Assembly (NCBI GenBank): GCA_029550985.1
Contig: JAKPGH010000094.1
Coordinates: 1-27,190 of the forward strand
Direction: 5' to 3'
Origin: Bacillota bacterium
Lineage (GTDB): Bacteria; Bacillota; Clostridia; Oscillospirales; Ruminococcaceae
DNA: 27,190 nt
In this document: positions 1 to 6,024 of the stretch, piece by piece
Layout: every line of letters begins with the position of its first letter
Numbering within the stretch: position 1 is the stretch's first letter
The notes under the pieces: generated by a model
Databases searched by the model: none
What the model saw: the letters and a program-made list of their open reading frames with translations, nothing else
Told to the model about the DNA's origin: nothing
Translations under genes and position numbers: made by a program

Positions 1-579
1 CCGGACGTGCGGGATAAGATGCAGGTCGTCTTTCTGGAGGATTACAACGTCTCCAAAATGGAGATGCTGCTGCCGGCCGCCGACATTTCCCAGCAGATTT
101 CCCTGGCGGGCACCGAGGCTTCCGGCACCGGCAACATGAAGCTGATGCTCAACGGCGCCATCACCCTGGGAACGCTGGACGGCGCCAACATCGAAATCTG
201 CGAGGCGGTGGGCAGGGAGAACATCTTCATCTTCGGCATGACCGCCGGGGAAGTGGAGCAGCTCAGAGCCCGGGGCTACCGCCCTGCCGAGATTTACGAG
301 AGCAACCCCGTGGTCAAGCGGGCGCTGGACGCGCTGATGACCGAGTTTGGGGAAACCACCTTCCCCGATTTGTACCACATGCTGCGGGACAGCGACTACT
401 ACATGACCCTGGCCGACTTTGACGCCTACCGCAACATGCGGCAATATGCCGGGGAACTGTACCGGGACAAATACCGCTGGCTGAAGATGTCCCTTCTGAA
501 CATCGCCCAGAGCGGCGTCTTTTCCGCCGACCGGGCCATTGCAGAATACGCCCGGAACATTTGGGGGCTGGAGCGGTGA
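1..579 (+). CDS. glgP: Glycogen/maltodextrin phosphorylase, C-terminal part (5' end outside window)
   Basis: This enzyme removes glucose from the non-reducing end of alpha-1,4-glucan with phosphate, giving glucose-1-phosphate (GT35, cytoplasmic, PLP-dependent). The frame is open from base 1, so only about the last 192 residues are present. The PLP-lysine signature EASGTGNMK is complete; its lysine codon is at 139-141. It is followed by LNGAITLGTLDGANIEI, which is diagnostic of the family. The remaining C-terminal helices look intact and end in a normal TGA. The stop overlaps the GTG start of the next gene (GTGA), so the two are probably translationally coupled. Glycogen versus maltodextrin preference cannot be decided from this part. 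Confidence 0.95.
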   Translation, partial: PDVRDKMQVVFLEDYNVSKMEMLLPAADISQQISLAGTEASGTGNMKLMLNGAITLGTLDGANIEICEAVGRENIFIFGMTAGEVEQLRARGYRPAEIYESNPVVKRALDALMTEFGETTFPDLYHMLRDSDYYMTLADFDAYRNMRQYAGELYRDKYRWLKMSLLNIAQSGVFSADRAIAEYARNIWGLER

Positions 580-2426
580 AAGTCTATTTTGACAGCCGAA
601 ACCCTTCCTGCAAAACCCCCTTCGGGGCGGTTCCCACCGGGCAGGAGGTAACCTTTACCCTGGCGGTGACAAAAGACTGGGCGGGGGACTGCCGCCTGTG
701 CCTGATGCCGGCCCACTATCCCGCCCGGCCGGTCACCATCCCCATGACTTTGGCGGCGGTGGACTTTGGCAACAACTACTACCGCTGCACCTTTACGGGG
801 GATTCGCCCCAGCTTTGGTTTTACCACTTCGAACTGGCGGGGCAAAGCCAGCGCTGGACGGTGCTGCGGGACCCGGACGGGCAGGCGTCCCTGTCGGGGG
901 GCGAACACTGGCAGCTGACGGTGTACGACCGCAACATGAAAGCGCCCTCCTGTTTTGGGGAGGGCGTGATGTACCAAATCTTTCCCGACCGGTTTTACTT
1001 TAGCGGAACCCCAAAAGAAAACGTCCCCGCCGACCGAATCTTCCGCGCCGACTGGGGTGGGCTGCCGGAATGGCGCCCCGACGAAAGGGGCAAAATCCTC
1101 AACAACGACTACTTCGGCGGGGATTTGCGGGGCATCGAGGAAAAGCTGGATTATCTGGCAAGCTTGGGGGTGACCTGCCTTTACCTCAACCCCATCTTTG
1201 AAGCCCACTCCAATCACCGGTACGACACCGCCGATTACGAAAAAATCGACCCCCTTCTGGGCGACGAGGAGGACTTTGCCTCCCTTTGCCGGGAAGCAAA
1301 AAAGCGAGGCATTTCCGTCATTTTGGACGGCGTCTTTTCCCACACCGGGGCGGACAGCCGCTACTTTAACCGGGAGGGCCGCTACGGGGAAGGGGGAGCC
1401 TTCCGGGACCAAAACAGCCCCTATTTTTCGTGGTATCAGTTCCGCCGCTGGCCCGAGGACTACGAGTGCTGGTGGGGCATTCCCACCCTGCCCAACGTCC
1501 GGGAGACGGAGCCTTCTTATCTCCAATACATCACCGGAGAAAAGGGCGTTGTGCGCAAGTGGCTGCAGCTGGGGGCTTCCGGCTTCCGGCTGGATGTGGC
1601 GGACGAGCTGCCCGACACCTTTCTGGATGCCCTTTACGCCTGCGTCAAAGGGCACGACCCCGACTGCGCCGTCATCGGCGAAGTGTGGGAGGATGCTTCC
1701 AACAAGATAAGCTACGGCCAGCGCCGCCGCTATCTGCTGGGCGGCCAAATGGACAGCGTGATGAACTACCCGTTTCGCAACGCGCTGCTCCACTACCTGC
1801 GGTACGGGGGCGGCGGCCGCTTTCTCGCCGCCATCCTGCAGGTTTTGGAGCACTATCCCCCGCCGGTTGTTTCGGTGCTGATGAATAGCCTTTCCACCCA
1901 CGACACCCTGCGGGCCATCACCGCTTTGGGGGGAGAGCCGGTGGAGCACCACGACCGCCGCTGGCAAAGCGAGCGCCACATCTTGCCGGAGGAGCAGTAC
2001 TGGAAGGGCAGGCACCTGTTTGCCCTCGGCTGCATCCTGCAGTATGGACTGCCGGGGATTCCCTGCCTCTACTACGGGGACGAAGCGGGGATGTGCGGTT
2101 ATCAGGACCCCTTCAACCGGGGATGCTATCCCTGGGGGAAGGAAGACGCCGGCCTGGTGGCCTTTTTGCAGATTTTGGGAAAGATTCGCAAGGAGTTCCC
2201 CATCTTTTCCGAAGCGGAGTTTATCCCCGTCTGCTTTTCGGATGAGGTCTGCTCCTTTGTCCGCCAAAAGGGGGACCGCGCCCTTTTCTTTGCCGTCAAC
2301 CGCAGCGGGGAAACCCGTCCTCTTATTTTGCCCCCGGGCTTTGCAACTTCGACACCCCTCGCCGGATACGGGGAGTATGATGGAAAAAGCCTGGGAGGCC
2401 TTTCGGGAGTTGTGCTGACCAATTAA
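576..2426 (+). CDS. GH13 alpha-amylase family enzyme, neopullulanase/cyclomaltodextrinase-like
   Basis: This is probably a cytoplasmic alpha-glucan hydrolase of about 616 residues. No signal peptide is visible. The N-terminal ~120 residues look like the beta-sandwich found before the barrel in neopullulanase-type enzymes. The barrel then carries YQIFPDRF, GGDLRGIEEKLDYL and YLNPIF. Catalytic residues by position are Asp340 (GFRLDVAD, nucleophile), Glu369 (IGEVWED, acid/base) and Asp443 (LSTHD, stabiliser). I chose GTG at 576 because it has a GGGGCTGGAG ribosome site and makes the GTGA overlap with the phosphorylase stop; an upstream TTG at 561 has no such support. Its stop overlaps the stop of the convergent TSUP gene in a shared TTAA. 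The exact substrate (cyclodextrin, pullulan or maltodextrin) is inferred. Confidence 0.9.
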   Translation: MKVYFDSRNPSCKTPFGAVPTGQEVTFTLAVTKDWAGDCRLCLMPAHYPARPVTIPMTLAAVDFGNNYYRCTFTGDSPQLWFYHFELAGQSQRWTVLRDPDGQASLSGGEHWQLTVYDRNMKAPSCFGEGVMYQIFPDRFYFSGTPKENVPADRIFRADWGGLPEWRPDERGKILNNDYFGGDLRGIEEKLDYLASLGVTCLYLNPIFEAHSNHRYDTADYEKIDPLLGDEEDFASLCREAKKRGISVILDGVFSHTGADSRYFNREGRYGEGGAFRDQNSPYFSWYQFRRWPEDYECWWGIPTLPNVRETEPSYLQYITGEKGVVRKWLQLGASGFRLDVADELPDTFLDALYACVKGHDPDCAVIGEVWEDASNKISYGQRRRYLLGGQMDSVMNYPFRNALLHYLRYGGGGRFLAAILQVLEHYPPPVVSVLMNSLSTHDTLRAITALGGEPVEHHDRRWQSERHILPEEQYWKGRHLFALGCILQYGLPGIPCLYYGDEAGMCGYQDPFNRGCYPWGKEDAGLVAFLQILGKIRKEFPIFSEAEFIPVCFSDEVCSFVRQKGDRALFFAVNRSGETRPLILPPGFATSTPLAGYGEYDGKSLGGLSGVVLTN

Positions 2427-2797
2427 TCCTTCTGTTTGGACGGGTCTTTGGAAAACAGTTCCCGCAGGCCGATGACCAGCAAAAATCCGCCGAACAGCTT
2501 GGAGAGAAGGTCCGAGCCCACTTTTTGGGCAAGCCACGCCCCCAGCCAGACGGCGGGCAGCCCCAGGGCCACAAAGGGGAGCACCACCTTCCAGCGAATC
2601 AGCTTGTGTTTGGCATGGATTACTAAAGCCACCGCCGCCACCGGCAGGAAAAAGACCAGGTTGATGCCCTGGGCTTCCAGCTGGCTCATGCCCAGGTAAG
2701 CGGTGAGGTAGATGAGAAGAATGCCGCCCCCTCCCATCCCCAAGGCGCTGATGACGGCGCCAAGGAAGGAGGCCGCCGTCGCCCAGACCCAGCTCAT
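2423..2797 (-). CDS. Half-size TSUP (TauE/SafE-type) membrane protein, second of a coupled pair
   Basis: A 124-residue integral membrane protein with about four hydrophobic segments. It carries the glycine-rich TSUP motif near its N-terminus (SALGMGGGGILL). The family exports or imports sulfur-containing or organic anions such as sulfite or sulfoacetate, but the substrate here is unknown. Typical TSUP proteins have two homologous halves in one chain of about 250 residues; this one is a single half. The start is the ATG at 2795-2797, which overlaps the TGA of the upstream half (ATGA). Longer upstream extensions are proline/arginine-rich and look non-coding. The C-terminus ends in a charged tail (KDPSKQKD). 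Confidence 0.85.
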   Translation of the reverse strand: MSWVWATAASFLGAVISALGMGGGGILLIYLTAYLGMSQLEAQGINLVFFLPVAAVALVIHAKHKLIRWKVVLPFVALGLPAVWLGAWLAQKVGSDLLSKLFGGFLLVIGLRELFSKDPSKQKD

Positions 2798-3153
2798 CGG
2801 GTGAGCAGCCTGACGGCCGCCAGGAGGATGAGAAGGCCGAATCCCCGCCGAATCCAGACGGTTTTGAGGCGGGGCAGAAGCCAGGCCCCCACCAAAGCCC
2901 CGGCCAGTCCTCCCGGCAGGTAGAGGAGAGCGTCTTTTAGGGCAAAGGCTTTTTGGTAGAGGTAAAACCCGGCGGATGCCGCCGCCAGCGGCGCGATGAT
3001 GGCAATACAGGTGGCGTGGCATTCCTGCGTTTCCAGCCCCATAAACCGCAGCATGGGAACCCCCACCATGCCGCCCCCCGAGCCGAAAAAGCCGTTGAGC
3101 AGCCCCACCGCCAGCCCCATGGGCCAGGCAAGCCAGCGTTTGCCTTGTTTCAC
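2794..3153 (-). CDS. Half-size TSUP (TauE/SafE-type) membrane protein, first of a coupled pair
   Basis: A 119-residue membrane protein with the TSUP motif GFFGSGGGMVGVPML in its first third and about four hydrophobic segments. GTG at 3151-3153 is the likely start: AAAGGAGA lies 7 bases upstream and the hydrophobic part begins shortly after. Longer upstream extensions are polar and lack family features. Its stop overlaps the start of the second half-size gene, so the two products are made together and probably assemble into one transporter equivalent to a full-length TSUP. Substrate unknown. Confidence 0.85.
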   Translation of the reverse strand: MKQGKRWLAWPMGLAVGLLNGFFGSGGGMVGVPMLRFMGLETQECHATCIAIIAPLAAASAGFYLYQKAFALKDALLYLPGGLAGALVGAWLLPRLKTVWIRRGFGLLILLAAVRLLTR

Positions 3154-3182
3154 AGGCAGGTCTCCTTTCCAGGGAATTGTGA

Positions 3183-3188
3183 TATAAT
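3183..3188 (+). promoter_or_regulatory. Candidate -10 box (TATAAT) for the phosphohexomutase gene
   Basis: A perfect TATAAT lies about 100 bases before the mutase start, in the gap between divergent genes. I see no good -35 at 16-18 bases upstream, so it would be an extended or activator-dependent promoter if real. Confidence 0.35.
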
Positions 3189-3286
3189 TGTTTCTAGTAT
3201 GAGAGGAAAGCCGGCAAGTATTCCCGGCTATGGCATACAGCGCCGCATTTTGCGGCAAAATGACGCAAGAAAAGGGAGAGAATGTC

Positions 3287-5005
3287 TTGTTGACCAGAGA
3301 AGAGAATCTGTACCGCCTGTGGTTGGAAAAAACTAAAAACAATCCCGAGGCGTATGAAGAATTGCTTTCCATTCAGGAAAATCCGGAGGAAATCAAGGAC
3401 CGGTTTTACCGGGAGCTTTCCTTTGGAACCGCGGGACTGCGGGGCATTTTGGGCATGGGCACCAATCGGATGAACTGCTACGTGGTGGGGCGGGCCACCC
3501 AGGGTCTTGCCAAATATCTGCTGGACAGCGGCGTTAAAAATCCCAGCGCCGCCATTGCCTACGATTCCCGCCGTTGTTCCGAACAGTTCGCCCGCCACAC
3601 CGCCTGCGTGCTTGCTGCCAACGGGGTCAAGGTGCACCTGTACCGGACCCTGATGCCCACCCCCGCCCTTTCCTTTGCGGTGCGGGAGCTGGGCTGCGAC
3701 ACCGGCGTGGTGATTACCGCCAGCCACAACCCCTCGGTCTACAACGGCTACAAGGCCTACGACTCCACCGGATGCCAAATCGGCCCCGAAATCGCCGACC
3801 GGGTGCAGCGGGATATTCTGAGCACCGATTTGTTCGACGAAGTCCGCTGGATGGATTTTGACGAGGCCATGGGAAAAGGGCTGATTGCGTGGATTCCCGA
3901 TTCCCTGGTGGAAGAGTATTTGAATCGGCTCTGCCGGCAGGTGCTCCAGCCCGAAGTGGGACCCAAGGCGGGGCTGAAACTGGTGTACACCCCTCTCAAC
4001 GGAACGGGTAACCACCCCGTCCGCTCGGTGCTGCGCCGTCTGGGGGTGGAGGACGTCACCGTTGTCCCGGAGCAGGAGCACCCGGATGGCAACTTCCCCA
4101 CCTGCCCCTATCCCAACCCGGAGGCTCACGCCGCTCTGGAGCTGGGACTGAAGCTTTGCAGACAAACCAACGCCGACCTGCTCCTTGCCACCGACCCCGA
4201 CTGCGACCGGGTGGCGACAGCCATACGACATCGGGGAGAGTACCGGATTCTCACCGGCAACGAGCTGGGCATTTTGATGCTGGACTACATCTGCCGCACC
4301 CGCCGAAAGCTGGGCCGCATGCCGGAGCATCCGGTGGCCATCCGCTCGGTGGTCAGCTCCGCCATGGCCGACAAGGTGGCGGAAAGCTACGGGGTGGAGA
4401 TGCGCAAGGTGCTCACCGGATTTAAGTATGTGGGAGAGGTTATTGCCCATCTGGAGGCGGAAGGTCAGGTGGAAAACTTTATCTTCGCCTTCGAGGAAAG
4501 CTGCGGATACCTTTCCAACCCCTTTGTGCGGGATAAGGACGGGGTCAACGCCAGCCTGCTGGTGGCGGAGATGGCTTCCGCCGCCAAGCTGGAAGGCAAG
4601 ACGCTGGTGGACTGGCTGGAGGAGTTGTACCAAACACACGGCGTCTGGCGCAGCGACGTGGACAACTTCGTATTTGAGGGGGCTTCCGGCATGGAGGCTA
4701 TGGCGGAGATTATGGAACGGCTGCGCAAAACCCCGCCCACCGAAATGGCGGGAGATGCGGTGGCTGCCGTTCTGGACTATCAGACCGGCCGGGAGATGGC
4801 AGGCGGGCAAATCCAGCAGGCAAAACTTCCCGTCACTAACATGATTGAGCTGAAGTTGAAAGGCCACAACACCATTCTCATTCGCCCTTCCGGCACCGAA
4901 CCCAAAATTAAGGTTTACTACACTGTCACCGCCCAAAGCCATGAGCAGGCGGCGGAAACAGCCAGGCGGTACCGGGAAGCGGGAAAGTCGCTGATTCAGG
5001 GATAG
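3287..5005 (+). CDS. Phosphoglucomutase/phosphomannomutase (alpha-D-phosphohexomutase family)
   Basis: It interconverts hexose-1- and hexose-6-phosphates in the cytoplasm; next to phosphorylase the obvious role is glucose-1-P to glucose-6-P. The chain is about 572 residues, the size of the PgcA/PGM2-type group. Motifs in order: GTAGLRGILGMGTNRMN near residue 48; TASHNP at 144-149 with the phosphoserine Ser146; the metal loop DPDCDR; the sugar loop EESCGY; and the phosphate-binding RPSGTEPKIKVYY near the C-terminus. The start is uncertain. TTG at 3287 has an AAGGGAG site 8 bases upstream, and TTG at 3290 is also possible. An in-frame ATG at 3260 has no ribosome site. A strong hairpin follows the gene. 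Confidence 0.93.
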   Translation: MLTREENLYRLWLEKTKNNPEAYEELLSIQENPEEIKDRFYRELSFGTAGLRGILGMGTNRMNCYVVGRATQGLAKYLLDSGVKNPSAAIAYDSRRCSEQFARHTACVLAANGVKVHLYRTLMPTPALSFAVRELGCDTGVVITASHNPSVYNGYKAYDSTGCQIGPEIADRVQRDILSTDLFDEVRWMDFDEAMGKGLIAWIPDSLVEEYLNRLCRQVLQPEVGPKAGLKLVYTPLNGTGNHPVRSVLRRLGVEDVTVVPEQEHPDGNFPTCPYPNPEAHAALELGLKLCRQTNADLLLATDPDCDRVATAIRHRGEYRILTGNELGILMLDYICRTRRKLGRMPEHPVAIRSVVSSAMADKVAESYGVEMRKVLTGFKYVGEVIAHLEAEGQVENFIFAFEESCGYLSNPFVRDKDGVNASLLVAEMASAAKLEGKTLVDWLEELYQTHGVWRSDVDNFVFEGASGMEAMAEIMERLRKTPPTEMAGDAVAAVLDYQTGREMAGGQIQQAKLPVTNMIELKLKGHNTILIRPSGTEPKIKVYYTVTAQSHEQAAETARRYREAGKSLIQG

Positions 5006-5028
5006 TTGACACATTCGAAAGAAAAAGG

Positions 5029-5052
5029 GGATGAGCCGGCGCAGGCTCATCC
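5029..5052 (+). terminator. Hairpin after the mutase gene, probable terminator
   Basis: A 9-bp perfect stem (GGATGAGCC / GGCTCATCC) with a 6-base loop, 24 bases after the mutase stop. The T tract after it is poor (TCACTATATCTT), so termination efficiency is uncertain. Confidence 0.6.
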
Positions 5053-5125
5053 TCACTATATCTTAATATGGATAGCCGCCTGCCGGAATGGAAAGCTATC
5101 CAATGTAAGCGATGTTACCTTTGGA

Positions 5126-5154
5126 TTGACGCCACCTGCGATTTGTTGTATAAT
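5126..5154 (+). promoter_or_regulatory. Sigma-A-type promoter of the tRNA-Leu gene
   Basis: TTGACG at 5126-5131 and TATAAT at 5149-5154 are separated by exactly 17 bases. The predicted start of transcription near 5161 lies about 14 bases before the mature tRNA 5' end, as expected for a stand-alone tRNA gene. Confidence 0.85.
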
Positions 5155-5174
5155 GACAGAGCGAATCTCAGAAT

Positions 5175-5475
5175 GCCGCTGTGGCGGAATAGGCAGACGC
5201 AAGGGACTTCAGAAGGAGCGCATGGAGGGGAAACCGCCATGCGGATGCTGTCAAATTCGGCGAACACCCACCTGCATACTTTGTGGGCAACGCCGAGCCA
5301 AGCCGGCGACCGCCGGAAGGTGTAGAGACTATACGGCAGCCACCTAAACCAAAACGGCAGGGTGAAGACATAGTCCGGGCTACAACGCAAGTTTTGCGGC
5401 ACGGGTAACCGTGTGTGGTGGAGAAAATCCCTCGGTGGCAACACCGTACGGGTTCGAGTCCCGTCAGCGGCACCA
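5175..5475 (+). tRNA. trnL-UAA: tRNA-Leu(UAA), interrupted by a group I intron
   Basis: Exons 5175-5209 and 5424-5475 join to an 87-nt class II tRNA with encoded CCA. The acceptor stem GCCGCTG (5175-5181) pairs perfectly with CAGCGGC (5465-5471), followed by discriminator A and CCA. The D-arm has the leucine-type sequence TGGCGGAATAGGCAGACGC. The anticodon stem AGGGA (5202-5206) pairs with TCCCT (5428-5432). Splicing gives the loop C-U-U-A-A-A-A with anticodon UAA. A long variable arm (CGGTGGCAACACCG) and a T-arm ACGGG-TTCGAGT-CCCGT follow. The intron sits between U34 and A35. A good promoter precedes it and a terminator follows. The structure is intact, so the gene should work if the intron splices. 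Confidence 0.95.
5210..5423 (+). ncRNA. Group I self-splicing intron (IC3-like) in tRNA-Leu(UAA)
   Basis: A 214-nt ribozyme with no reading frame of its own. P1: exon C32-U33-U34 plus intron C5210 pairs with G5215-G5218, placing a U-G wobble at the 5' splice site. P2: 5219-5225/5237-5243. P3: GCTGTC 5247-5252 with GGCAGC 5335-5340. P4: 5256-5262/5291-5297. P5: CCCAC 5267-5271 with GTGGG 5283-5287. P6: 5303-5307/5312-5316. P7: GACTAT 5327-5332 with ATAGTC 5370-5375. P8: CACC 5341-5344 with GGTG 5361-5364. Two small P9 hairpins follow: 5386-5398, and 5400-5413 with a GTAA tetraloop. The last base is G5423, as required. CGAGCCAAGCC and the CGGAAGGTG...AGAGACT core closely match the cyanobacterial tRNA-Leu intron. 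Confidence 0.94.
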
Positions 5476-5499
5476 GCAGGCCGGGGCCTGCATTCCATT

Positions 5500-5540
5500 T
5501 ACGCTCCTCATATCCGTGAGGGGCGTATTTATTTTGCTTT
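5500..5540 (+). terminator. Rho-independent terminator after tRNA-Leu
   Basis: An 11-bp stem (5500-5510 with 5517-5527, one G-T pair) and loop TATCCG, followed by ATTTATTTTG. A smaller GC hairpin (5476-5491) directly after the tRNA CCA may help 3' processing or pausing. Confidence 0.75.
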
Positions 5541-5635
5541 AGCAACCAAATGTCAATGAAAGATTGTGGATGTTACTTTTTTATGGTATGGTATGCTTAA
5601 ATAGGAAGAAGATTGGGTAACAGAAAGGGAAGAAA

Positions 5636-5986
5636 ATGGCCACGACACCGGATTATATCGAATATGTTTGCGAGCAGATTAGCGGAACCGGCTTTGTCAG
5701 GTATCGAAAGATGTTCGGGGAATATATGGTTTACGTAAACGATAAGCCGGTTTTATTAGTCTGCGACAACACCGTATTTGTCAAGCCGCTGGATTGCGTG
5801 GCAGACAAGCTGAAAGATGCCGAAATGGGTGTTCCGTATCAAGGGGCCAAAGCGCATTACATTTTGGATATTGACAACGCGCAGTTGAGCAGGGAAATTG
5901 TCCAAATCCTGGAGCTCGTCACCCCGTTACCCAAACCCAGAAAGAAGAATCTGGAAAGTGCATGGCCTGCATCTAAGAATGAGTGA
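5636..5986 (+). CDS. TfoX/Sxy N-terminal domain protein
   Basis: A 116-residue soluble protein consisting only of the TfoX N-terminal domain. Recognisable parts are the start with VCEQISGTGFVRYRKMFGEYMVYV, the strand VLLVCDNTVFVKPL, and MGVPYQGAKAHYILD. Proteobacterial Sxy/TfoX regulates competence genes together with CRP, but single-domain firmicute members have no established role, so none is assigned. ATG at 5636 follows AAAGGGAAG. A weak promoter pair (TTGTGG 5564-5569, TATGGT 5587-5592, 17-base spacer) lies upstream. The C-terminal tail is lysine-rich (PKPRKKN). It runs toward ligD and shares a terminator with it. Confidence 0.85.
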   Translation: MATTPDYIEYVCEQISGTGFVRYRKMFGEYMVYVNDKPVLLVCDNTVFVKPLDCVADKLKDAEMGVPYQGAKAHYILDIDNAQLSREIVQILELVTPLPKPRKKNLESAWPASKNE

Positions 5987-5998
5987 GCAACGGAAAAA

Positions 5999-6024
5999 CC
6001 GCCGACCATTGTTCGGCGGCTTTT
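5999..6024. terminator. Bidirectional terminator between the TfoX-N gene and ligD
   Basis: CCGCCGA (5999-6005) pairs with TCGGCGG (6013-6019), loop CCATTGT. TTTTTT follows on the plus strand and TTTTT on the minus strand, so it serves both converging genes. The ligD stop codon (6025-6027) lies inside the plus-strand T tract. Confidence 0.88.

Noticed and set aside
426..2537. A 703-codon open frame on the minus strand opposite the GH13 gene
   Set aside because: The sequence has no recognisable domain and is rich in Gly/Val/Gln/Pro, as expected for the complement of GC-rich coding DNA; the plus strand has clear catalytic motifs.
3194..5056. A 620-codon minus-strand frame opposite the phosphohexomutase gene
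   Set aside because: It is a shadow of the mutase gene; no family motif and no ribosome site.
5006..5347. Short open frames across the tRNA-Leu intron, as a possible homing endonuclease
   Set aside because: No LAGLIDADG, GIY-YIG or HNH motif is visible; the bases are fully explained by tRNA and ribozyme pairings.
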